Below are positions 1-6,661 of a stretch of 43,529 nucleotides of DNA, one piece after another. The notes under the pieces were generated by a model. The model made no database searches, was not told the origin of the DNA, and was given only the letters and a program-made list of their open reading frames with translations. The stretch covers positions 1 through 43,529 of the forward strand of contig JBKOUY010000041.1 of the NCBI GenBank assembly GCA_046723645.1, read 5' to 3'. Each line of letters begins with the position of its first letter. The stretch's first letter is position 1. Position numbers and translations under genes: made by a program. The stretch comes from DASQUK01 sp046723645. GTDB taxonomy: Bacteria; Actinomycetota; Acidimicrobiia; Acidimicrobiales; VFJN01.

Positions 1-327
1 GCCGGGGAGCCGCCGCCCGAGCGGGCCCAGCCCGAGGAGCCGCCGGCCGAGGATGCCGAGCCGGAGCAGTCCGAGCCCGAGGAGCAAGCACCGGCCGACG
101 AGCCGCCGCCTGTGGACGCGCCGGCGCCGGTGGCAGCCGCCGAGCCGCAGGCCGAGGCCAGCGCGGAGCCGAAGGCCGAGGCCGCCGCCCAGGCCGAGGA
201 CAGCCCGCCGGCCGAGCCGGAGGACACGAAGGTCGCCAGCCGGAGCGCGGCCGGCGCATCCCCGAACGGCGCGAGCGGGGCCGCCCGGAGCAACGGGTCC
301 GACGACACCGGGGGTGGCGGGGCATGA
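1..327 (+). CDS. C-terminal tail of an unknown protein (5' end outside window)
   Basis: Frame 1 is open from the first base to the TGA at 325-327, so this is the end of a gene that starts upstream. The visible residues are low-complexity and almost entirely Pro, Glu, Ala and Asp, turning Ser/Gly/Asn-rich at the very end. It looks like a disordered acidic tail and no domain is visible. Its stop overlaps the ATG of the next gene (ATGA at 324-327), so the two are translationally coupled. Because the next gene resembles a membrane-anchored regulator, a sigma factor partner is conceivable, but nothing in the visible part shows this. Confidence 0.6.
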   Translation, partial: AGEPPPERAQPEEPPAEDAEPEQSEPEEQAPADEPPPVDAPAPVAAAEPQAEASAEPKAEAAAQAEDSPPAEPEDTKVASRSAAGASPNGASGAARSNGSDDTGGGGA

Positions 328-1298
328 CGCCGCCGCCCGGCGGCGACGGCGCAGGGACCGTCGTCCCCGACGGGGCGGGGACGCACAGCGGCGCCGCCAA
401 GTCGGTGTCCGCCGCGCTGCGAGAGCTCACGCCCGACGAGCACCCGCCGAACTTCTGGGACGACCTCGATCGCCGGCTCGCCGACGAGCCCCAGCTTCGC
501 CTCGCGCCCCGCGCCGCCATCAGGCCCATCACCCAGCCGCCGCCCGTCATCGACGATCGCAAGCTCGCCGAGCACCTGGCCGGCCCCCGGCCGCGGGCGG
601 GCGGGCTGCGGCCCCTGCGATTCCTCGCCTGGGGCGTGGCGATCGGGGTGACCGCGCTGCTCATCGCCGCCGCCCTGTACGACCCCGCGGACGAGACCCA
701 GACGGGCGACGCCCCCGGCACCACGTCGCCGCCCGCAGCGACGAGCCAGTCGACGACCACCACGGCGCCGACGACCACCACGACCGCTTCCGGAACGGTC
801 AACGCCTCGGCTCCACTGGCGCCCGATGGCGTCGGGCCACTGCGGATCAACACCTCGTTCCGAGACCTGCAGGCGGCCGGCGTCGCGCTCACCGTGGACC
901 AGGCGACCTTCGAGGGCTCGGGGGGCTACTGCTACGACGCCAGGGTCACCGGCGCACTCGACCTCCTGCTCCGCTTCCGCAGCCCGGTTGCCGGCGAGGG
1001 CGTCTCCGACCCTGCCGACGGGGTGCTCGTTGCGGTCGGCATCGAATCGGACCTTCCCACCAACCGGAAGAGCGATCGGGGCATCGGGCTCGGCGCCCCC
1101 CAGGACCAGGTGCTCTCCACCTACGCCGGCAATCTCGAGGACCACAGCCACCCGTACATACCCGCCGGCCATGTCTTCATCGCCCCGGCGGCCCCGGAGA
1201 CCGGCCTCGCCATCGCCTACCTGACCGATGGTTCCACCGTGAACCAGATCACCGTCGGCACCCACGACGTCGTCCGCTACGTGGACGGCTGCTTCTGA
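324..1298 (+). CDS. single-pass membrane protein, anti-sigma-like layout, function unknown
   Basis: A 324-residue protein with three parts. The cytoplasmic N-terminal region (about 1-95) contains a charged helical stretch (LRELTPDEHPPNFWDDLDRR). A single membrane helix lies at about 99-119. A Thr/Ser/Pro-rich linker (about 130-160) leads to an extracytoplasmic domain of about 160 residues with two cysteines that could form a disulfide (in GGYCYDA and DGCF). A small N-terminal domain, one helix and a Thr-rich linker to an outer domain is the layout of actinobacterial anti-sigma factors and wall-sensing proteins, but I see no zinc-binding HxxxCxxC motif. Start ATG overlaps the stop of the upstream gene. 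A hairpin follows at 1315-1332. Confidence 0.6.
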   Translation: MTPPPGGDGAGTVVPDGAGTHSGAAKSVSAALRELTPDEHPPNFWDDLDRRLADEPQLRLAPRAAIRPITQPPPVIDDRKLAEHLAGPRPRAGGLRPLRFLAWGVAIGVTALLIAAALYDPADETQTGDAPGTTSPPAATSQSTTTTAPTTTTTASGTVNASAPLAPDGVGPLRINTSFRDLQAAGVALTVDQATFEGSGGYCYDARVTGALDLLLRFRSPVAGEGVSDPADGVLVAVGIESDLPTNRKSDRGIGLGAPQDQVLSTYAGNLEDHSHPYIPAGHVFIAPAAPETGLAIAYLTDGSTVNQITVGTHDVVRYVDGCF

Positions 1299-1314
1299 CG
1301 ATCAGGCCTCAAAG

Positions 1315-1332
1315 CCGCAGGTAGAGCTGCGG
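1315..1332 (+). terminator. hairpin after the membrane protein gene
   Basis: CCGCAG and CTGCGG form a perfect 6-bp stem around a 6-nt loop, 16 bases past the stop codon and before the nuo promoter. There is no T-run, so it is at best a weak or factor-assisted terminator. Confidence 0.35.
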
Positions 1333-1376
1333 AAGCCCTGGTCGGGGCAGCTTTGGCCCCTCGTGCAAACGGTCAC

Positions 1377-1382
1377 TAGGCT
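1377..1382 (+). promoter_or_regulatory. -10 element (TAGGCT) of the nuo operon, leaderless start
   Basis: TAGGCT ends 8 bases before the GTG of nuoA, and no Shine-Dalgarno sequence lies in between. Transcription would begin at or next to the start codon, giving a leaderless mRNA. The same arrangement is seen before htpX, yajQ and hutH in this window. No convincing -35 box is visible. Confidence 0.45.
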
Positions 1383-1390
1383 CCCGCCAC

Positions 1391-1756
1391 GTGTCGGATC
1401 TCCTCCGTTCGTACCTGACGGCCGGGGTTTTCCTGGTCGTCGCGGTGGCGCTGGTCGCCGCCATCATGGGGCTCGGGAGCCTGGTCCGACCGACTCGCCC
1501 GCAGCCCGAGAAGTACGTGAACTACGAGTCCGGCGTCGACCCCGCCGGCTCGATGTGGGGCCAGACCCAGGTCCGCTACTACCTCTTCGCACTCCTATTC
1601 GTCCTGTTCGACGTGGAGGCGGTGTTCATCTTCCCGTTCGCCACCCGGGCCGAGGCCTACGGCTGGTTCGGCTTCGTCGAGATGGCCATCTTCATCGTCG
1701 TCCTGGCGCTCGGGCTGCTCTACGCCTGGAAGAAGAAGGTCCTCCGCTGGATCTGA
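1391..1756 (+). CDS. nuoA: NADH-quinone oxidoreductase subunit A
   Basis: Membrane subunit of respiratory complex I that caps the quinone-site end of the membrane arm beside NuoH. 121 residues, the usual size, with three membrane helices (about 9-30, 63-83, 93-112). Family marks are the loop YVNYESGVDP (42-51), which in complex I reaches towards the quinone cavity, and FDVEAVF (73-79) with the buried acidic residues of helix 2. The GTG at 1391 is the only start that keeps helix 1, and it follows a -10 element by 8 bases. First gene of an 11-gene nuo operon on the same strand. Confidence 0.95.
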   Translation: MSDLLRSYLTAGVFLVVAVALVAAIMGLGSLVRPTRPQPEKYVNYESGVDPAGSMWGQTQVRYYLFALLFVLFDVEAVFIFPFATRAEAYGWFGFVEMAIFIVVLALGLLYAWKKKVLRWI

Positions 1757-1784
1757 TGCTGCCGATGACCAAGGACGATCGTTG

Positions 1785-2285
1785 ATGGGCCTCGTCGAGA
1801 GCGGCAAGCTGCCCAAGCCACTGACGTCCCTCCTCAACACGGCCCGCAAGTACAGCCTCTGGGCCTACCAGTGGGGCCTGGCCTGCTGCGCCATCGAGAT
1901 GGGCGCCGCCTTCGCCTCGCCCCGCTATGACGTGATGCGGCTCGGCGTCATCCCCCTGCCGGCCAGCCCCCGTCAGGCCGACGTGGTGGTCATCTCCGGG
2001 ACAGTCACCGACAAGATGGTTCCGGCCATCAAGCGGCTCTACGAGCAGATGGCCGATCCCAAGTACGTGATCTCCATGGGCGCGTGCACCAACTGCGGCG
2101 GCCCCTACTGGGACAGCTACTCGGTGACCAAGGGCGTCGACCAGGTGGTGCCGGTGGACGTGTACATCCCCGGGTGCCCGCCCCGGCCCGAGGCCCTGCT
2201 CGAGGGGATCGTGCTCTTGCAGCAGCGGATCGGCAAGGAGGACCCGGCCGAGCGGTGGCGGGGTGACCCGCTCGTGGTGCAGTGA
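1785..2285 (+). CDS. nuoB: NADH-quinone oxidoreductase subunit B
   Basis: Carries the terminal 4Fe-4S cluster N2, which passes electrons to quinone at the NuoB/NuoD interface. 166 residues from the ATG at 1785; a TTG one codon earlier is possible, but an AAGGA at 1771-1775 suits the ATG. N2 ligands are visible as the tandem pair C34-C35 (LACCAIEMG), C101 (MGACTNCGG) and C131 (IPGCPPRPEA). C104 is extra: most relatives have a non-Cys residue three positions after the first ligand of this loop. The last bases overlap the nuoC start. Confidence 0.95.
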   Translation: MGLVESGKLPKPLTSLLNTARKYSLWAYQWGLACCAIEMGAAFASPRYDVMRLGVIPLPASPRQADVVVISGTVTDKMVPAIKRLYEQMADPKYVISMGACTNCGGPYWDSYSVTKGVDQVVPVDVYIPGCPPRPEALLEGIVLLQQRIGKEDPAERWRGDPLVVQ

Positions 2286-3019
2286 TGGCGGACACGACCA
2301 CCGACGATGCTGCCAAGGAAGCCCAGGATGAGTCCCCTGAGGTCGACGAGCTCCGCCAGCGCTGGCTCGACGTCCTGACCGAGGCCCTGGGCGACGCCGT
2401 CGTCGGCAGCCACATCGCCCCCGGGCGGGGCCTGTGGGTGCGGGTCGCCCGCGACTCATGGTTCGAGGCCGCCGAGGCGGCCAGGGACCGGCTGGGCTGC
2501 ACGTTCTTCGACTTCCTGTCGGCGATCGACTGGATGCCCTCGCCCTGGGGGCGCTACGAGGACGCGGTCGTCGACGTCGGCATCAAGCCCTTCGACCCGG
2601 CGGGCTCCTTCACCACCGGCGTCGCCGGCGGCGACACGCGCTTCCAGGTGCTCTGCCACCTGGCCAACGTGCGGGGCCGGAACGGCCAGCGGGTGGACGT
2701 GTTCCTCAAGACCGACCTTCCCGACGACGACCTGCGGATTCGCAGCCTGGTGCCGCTCTACGGCGGTGCCAACTGGCACGAGCGCGAGTGCTGGGAGATG
2801 TTCGGCATCAGCTTCGACGGCCACCCCGGCCTGCGGCACCTCTACCTCCCGACCGAGTTCGAGGGCCACCCCCTGCGCAAGGACTTCCCGCTGCTGGCCC
2901 GGTTGGTGAAGCCCTGGCCAGGGATCGTGGATGTCGAACCGATGCCCGGCGAGCCGGCCGCGGCGGAGGGGGCCGAGGGTGCCGCCAACGGGAACGGGGA
3001 CGAGGAGCAGCGCTCGTGA
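2285..3019 (+). CDS. nuoC: NADH-quinone oxidoreductase subunit C
   Basis: Peripheral-arm subunit (30-kDa type) packed against NuoD. 244 residues from the ATG at 2285, which shares one base with the nuoB stop (TGATG); a GTG at 2282 is the alternative. The family signature is clear: NWHERECWEMFGISFDGHP (163-181) followed by FEGHPLRKD (192-200). The first 20 residues and the last 28 (Gly/Ala/Glu-rich) are low-complexity extensions. NuoC is a separate protein here, not fused to NuoD as in enterobacteria. Confidence 0.95.
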   Translation: MADTTTDDAAKEAQDESPEVDELRQRWLDVLTEALGDAVVGSHIAPGRGLWVRVARDSWFEAAEAARDRLGCTFFDFLSAIDWMPSPWGRYEDAVVDVGIKPFDPAGSFTTGVAGGDTRFQVLCHLANVRGRNGQRVDVFLKTDLPDDDLRIRSLVPLYGGANWHERECWEMFGISFDGHPGLRHLYLPTEFEGHPLRKDFPLLARLVKPWPGIVDVEPMPGEPAAAEGAEGAANGNGDEEQRS

Positions 3020-4209
3020 CCGTCACCGAGCGCCAGCAGCGTGCCTACGTGGACGCCCAGGCCGCTGACGCCCGGGTGAACGTCGAGCTCGAGACCGACG
3101 AGGGCATGACCCTCAACATCGGGCCCCAACACCCCGCCACCCACGGCACGCTGCGCGTGGTGGCGAAGCTCGACGGCGAGCAGGTCGTCTGGGCCGACGT
3201 CGTGCCCGGCTACATGCACCGCGGCTACGAGAAGCTCGCCGAGGTCCGCACCTTTCCGCAGGTCACGACCCTCATCAACCGAATCGACTGGCTCGGCAGC
3301 TTCGCCAACGAGGTGCCGTTCATCCTCGCCGCCGAGCAGCTCATGGAGATCGAGGCGCCGCCACGCGCGCGCCACATCCGCACGATCCTCTTCGAGATGG
3401 CGCGGGTGGCCAACATCGTGCTGTTCCTCGGCGACCTCGGCGCCCAGCTCGGGGCGGTCACGCCGGTCTTCTACGCCTTCCGCGACCGCGAGCACGTGCT
3501 CGACCAGATCGAGGCGGTCACCGGCGGGCGGTTCCACCCGAACTTCGACCGGATCGGCGGGCTCAAGGACGACCTGCCCAAGGGCTGGACCGCCGACACC
3601 AAGGCGGTCATGGAGCGCATCCGCGCCTTCTGCGACCAGGTCGAGGAGCTGCTGTTCGGCAACGAGATCTTCGAGGCCCGCACGCGGGGCGTGGGCGTCG
3701 TGCCGGCCGAGGTGGCCCTGTCGTACGGGCTGACGGGCGCCAGCCTCCGCGGCTCGGGCGTCGACTGGGACCTGCGCCGCGACGGCGGCGTGACCTCTTC
3801 ATCGGCCGCCGGCGGCCTAGCCCACGGCGATGTCGACTGGAAGGTCTGGACCCACCCGGACGGGGACAGCTTCGCCCGGTGCTGGGTGCGGCTGCAGGAG
3901 ACGCGTGAGGCGACCAAGATCGTCGACCAGCTCTGCGACGGCCTGCCCGGCGGGCCGATCATGGCCAAGGTGCCGCGCATCATCAAGGTGCCCGAGGGCG
4001 AGGCCTACGTCGAGACCGAGAACCCGCTCGGCGCCATGGGCTATTACGTGGTGAGCAAGGGAGACCTGGGGCCGTTCCGAGTGAAGATCCGCTCGGCCAG
4101 CTTCTCCAACGTGTCGATCCTGCCCTGGCTCCTACGAGGCGTCTACGTGCCCGACATCATCACCATCCTGGCCAGCCTGTACTTCATCCTGGGGGACATC
4201 GACCGGTGA
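3016..4209 (+). CDS. nuoD: NADH-quinone oxidoreductase subunit D
   Basis: 49-kDa-type subunit that forms the quinone pocket with NuoB, descended from hydrogenase large subunits. 397 residues from the GTG at 3016, which overlaps the nuoC stop (GTGA). Markers are NIGPQHPATHGTLR (34-47), with the quinone-site histidine loop, MHRGYEK (67-73), and the family ending TILASLYFILGDIDR. The arginine of HRGYEK (R69) appears to correspond to the arginine that is symmetrically dimethylated in mitochondria by NDUFAF7, whose homologue is encoded at the end of this operon. The next gene is nuoH; nuoE, nuoF and nuoG, which usually lie here, are absent. Confidence 0.95.
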   Translation: MTVTERQQRAYVDAQAADARVNVELETDEGMTLNIGPQHPATHGTLRVVAKLDGEQVVWADVVPGYMHRGYEKLAEVRTFPQVTTLINRIDWLGSFANEVPFILAAEQLMEIEAPPRARHIRTILFEMARVANIVLFLGDLGAQLGAVTPVFYAFRDREHVLDQIEAVTGGRFHPNFDRIGGLKDDLPKGWTADTKAVMERIRAFCDQVEELLFGNEIFEARTRGVGVVPAEVALSYGLTGASLRGSGVDWDLRRDGGVTSSSAAGGLAHGDVDWKVWTHPDGDSFARCWVRLQETREATKIVDQLCDGLPGGPIMAKVPRIIKVPEGEAYVETENPLGAMGYYVVSKGDLGPFRVKIRSASFSNVSILPWLLRGVYVPDIITILASLYFILGDIDR

Positions 4210-4219
4210 AGGCACCGCG

Positions 4220-5248
4220 ATGAGCGTCGCCATCGAGCTGGCGTACTGGCAGCAGACCGTCCTGCGGACGGTCGGCGTGCTGGTGGCCGTGCTCATCCCC
4301 GCCGGCACGCTCGTCTACGTCTTCCTGTTCAAGATGATGAGCTTCATGCAGAGCCGGCTGGGGCCGATGGAGGCCGGGCCCTACGGGTCGATGCAGCTGC
4401 TGGCCGAGGTCGGCAAGTGGATCCAAAAGGAAGACATCATCCCGTGGCGGGCCGACCGCCGGCTGTTCGCCCTCGCGCCCTACGTCGTGGTGGCGTCGGT
4501 CTTCCTGATCCTGCTGGCCGTGCCGTTCGGGCCCGACGCCTGGTTCGCCGACCTCGATGTCGGCATCTTCTGGGTGCTGGCGGTGTCGTCGATCTCCGTG
4601 CTCGGCATCCTCATCGCCGGCTGGGCGTCGGCCAACAAGTACTCGTTGCTGGGGGGCCTGCGGGCCGCCGGCCAGCTCATCGCCTACGAGCTGCCGATGG
4701 TGCTAGCCGTCGTCGGCGTCGTCATCCAGGCCGGCACGCTCAACCTCCAGGGGATCATCGCCGCCCAGCACAGCGGGGAGATCTTCGGCTTCGGGGGCAT
4801 CGGCAACCCGTACATCCTCAGCCAGTTCATCGGGTTCTTCATCTTCCTCGTGGCGACGCAGGCCGAGCTGACCCAGGCGCCCTTCGACATGCCGATCGCC
4901 GAGTCCGAGCTCGTGTCGGGCTACATGACCGAGTACTCCGGCATGCGGTTCCTGCTGTTCTTCATCGCCGAGTTCGCCAGCGCCGGCGCCTTCGCGGCGG
5001 TGGCCGCCACGCTGTTCCTCGGCGGCTGGAGCATCCCGTGGGTCGACCTCGATGCCGACGTCATGAACGTGGTCGGGCCGCTGGTGCTGCTGACCAAGAT
5101 GATGCTGGTGGCGTTCCTGGTGTTCTGGGCCCGGTTCACCTACCCGCGCTTCCGCGAGGACCAGCTGCAGCAGCTGGCGTGGAAGATCCTGATTCCGCTG
5201 TCACTGGTCAACATCCTCGCGACCATGGCTCTCAAGGTGATGTTCTGA
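4220..5248 (+). CDS. nuoH: NADH-quinone oxidoreductase subunit H
   Basis: Membrane subunit that links the quinone site to the antiporter-like subunits. 342 residues with about eight membrane helices. Conserved blocks are SRLGPMEAGPYGSMQLLAE (45-63), GWASANKYSLLGGLRAA (134-150), with the cytosolic loop near the quinone channel, and APFDMPIAESELVSGYMTEY (220-239), rich in the acidic residues of the E-channel. Only 10 bases separate it from nuoD, so no EFG genes have room here. The stop overlaps the nuoI start (TGATG). Confidence 0.95.
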   Translation: MSVAIELAYWQQTVLRTVGVLVAVLIPAGTLVYVFLFKMMSFMQSRLGPMEAGPYGSMQLLAEVGKWIQKEDIIPWRADRRLFALAPYVVVASVFLILLAVPFGPDAWFADLDVGIFWVLAVSSISVLGILIAGWASANKYSLLGGLRAAGQLIAYELPMVLAVVGVVIQAGTLNLQGIIAAQHSGEIFGFGGIGNPYILSQFIGFFIFLVATQAELTQAPFDMPIAESELVSGYMTEYSGMRFLLFFIAEFASAGAFAAVAATLFLGGWSIPWVDLDADVMNVVGPLVLLTKMMLVAFLVFWARFTYPRFREDQLQQLAWKILIPLSLVNILATMALKVMF

Positions 5249-5802
5249 TGGCCAAGTTCCCCGCCCCCAAGGCACCCGGGCTGGTCAAGGGCTTGGGCGT
5301 GACGCTCAAGACCATGATGAAGACAGCGTTCCCGTCCCGGGGCATGAAGACGCTGATCCCCGCACCCTCGATCGGCGCCGCCACCGTGCAGTACCCCCAC
5401 GAGAAGGAGATGCCCGCCCCCCGGGCGCGCGGCGTCATCGCCCTCAAGGAGGACAACTGCACGGTCTGCATGCTGTGCGCGCGCAGCTGCCCCGACTGGT
5501 GCATCTACATCGAGGGGCACAAGGACACGGCGCCGCCCCGGCGCCCGGGCGGCAAGCCCCGCCAGGTCAACAAGCTCGACCGGTTCGACATCGACTACGC
5601 GCTGTGCATGTACTGCGGCATCTGCGTGGAGGTGTGCCCGTTCGACGCCCTGTTCTGGAGCCCGGAGTACGAGTATTCCGAGCTCCGCCTGGCCGACCTC
5701 CTCCACGACAAGGACCGCCTCGGCGAATGGATGCAGACCGTGCCCGACTTCGAGCCCTACGAAGCCGGCTCCGAGCAGAAGGTGCGCAAGGTTCCTCGCT
5801 GA
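5248..5802 (+). CDS. nuoI: NADH-quinone oxidoreductase subunit I
   Basis: Ferredoxin-like subunit carrying clusters N6a and N6b. 184 residues. Two 4Fe-4S motifs are intact: C71-x2-C74-x2-C77-x3-C81-P and C120-x2-C123-x2-C126-x3-C130-P. An amphipathic N-terminal region (residues 1-40) should lie on the membrane next to NuoH. With NuoG/F/E not encoded here, NuoI would be the outermost cluster subunit made by this operon and the natural docking point for a ferredoxin or another electron-input partner. The ATG shares one base with the nuoH stop. Confidence 0.95.
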   Translation: MAKFPAPKAPGLVKGLGVTLKTMMKTAFPSRGMKTLIPAPSIGAATVQYPHEKEMPAPRARGVIALKEDNCTVCMLCARSCPDWCIYIEGHKDTAPPRRPGGKPRQVNKLDRFDIDYALCMYCGICVEVCPFDALFWSPEYEYSELRLADLLHDKDRLGEWMQTVPDFEPYEAGSEQKVRKVPR

Positions 5803-5823
5803 TGCTGCGGAAGAACTGATCGC

Positions 5824-6336
5824 ATGGTCGCCCAGAACATCTTCTTCTACGTGATCGCCGCCGGCATGGTGGGTGCCGCCGTGGCCGTCGTGACGACGCG
5901 CAACGTGGTGCGGGCCGCGCTGTATCTCATCGCGGTGTTTGCCGGCGTGGCCGCGCAGTTCATCCTCCTGGCCGCGGAGTTCGTGGCCGTCACCCAGGTG
6001 CTGATCTACATCGGGGCGATCATGGTCCTGATGCTGTTCGGGATCATGCTCACCCGGGCGCGCATCGGCCGCCACGTCGACATGACCAACGACCACTGGT
6101 GGGTCGGCCTGGGCACGGCCCTGCTGCTGACGGCCGTCACGGCCTACTCGCTCATCGACCGCTGGGGCGACGACCCCCTGCCCGCCGACCGGCAGGTCAA
6201 CACCGTCGCCGGCAGCAACACCGCCACCGTGAGCGACTCGATCTTCTCGCAGTACCTGATCCCGTTCGAGATCGTGTCGGTGCTGCTGCTCGCGGCGCTG
6301 GTCGGCGCCATCGTCATCGCGCGGAAGGACCGTTGA
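5824..6336 (+). CDS. nuoJ: NADH-quinone oxidoreductase subunit J
   Basis: 170-residue membrane subunit with five predicted helices. The central helix (about 59-79, LIYIGAIMVLMLFGIML) is the one that contains the pi-bulge in solved complex I structures and is the most conserved part of the family. The region between helices 4 and 5 (about 118-140) is an extramembrane loop rich in Asp, Asn and Thr. Starts at an ATG 21 bases after nuoI and ends 9 bases before nuoK. Confidence 0.93.
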   Translation: MVAQNIFFYVIAAGMVGAAVAVVTTRNVVRAALYLIAVFAGVAAQFILLAAEFVAVTQVLIYIGAIMVLMLFGIMLTRARIGRHVDMTNDHWWVGLGTALLLTAVTAYSLIDRWGDDPLPADRQVNTVAGSNTATVSDSIFSQYLIPFEIVSVLLLAALVGAIVIARKDR

Positions 6337-6345
6337 GGGGGCGCG

Positions 6346-6654
6346 ATGGACGACCTGATGCTCAACCAGTTCCTGCTGCTTGCCGCGGTCCTGTTCTCGA
6401 TCGGCGTCTACGGGGTCATCGCCCGCAAGAACACGGTGATGGTGTTGATGTCGATCGAGCTGATCCTCAACGCCGTCAACATCAACCTGCTGACGTTCGG
6501 GGCCGCCAACGCCGACGTCGCCGGCGCCGTGTTCGCCCTGTTCGTGATCGCAGTGGCCGCCGCCGAGGTCGGCGTGGGCTTGGCGATGGTGCTGATCATC
6601 TATCGCAACCGCCAGAGCGTCGACCTCGACGAGGTCGACTCCATGAAGGGATAG
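6346..6654 (+). CDS. nuoK: NADH-quinone oxidoreductase subunit K
   Basis: 102 residues and three membrane helices, homologous to the MrpC antiporter subunit. The two buried glutamates of the proton path are present: E38 in MSIELILNAVNINL and E74 in VAAAEVGVGLAM. GGGGGC just before the ATG serves as a ribosome site. Lies between nuoJ and nuoL. Confidence 0.95.
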   Translation: MDDLMLNQFLLLAAVLFSIGVYGVIARKNTVMVLMSIELILNAVNINLLTFGAANADVAGAVFALFVIAVAAAEVGVGLAMVLIIYRNRQSVDLDEVDSMKG

Positions 6655-6661
6655 GCGCGGC

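Noticed and set aside
1..327. Sigma factor assignment for the first gene
   Set aside because: Only a low-complexity tail is visible; no sigma region can be seen.
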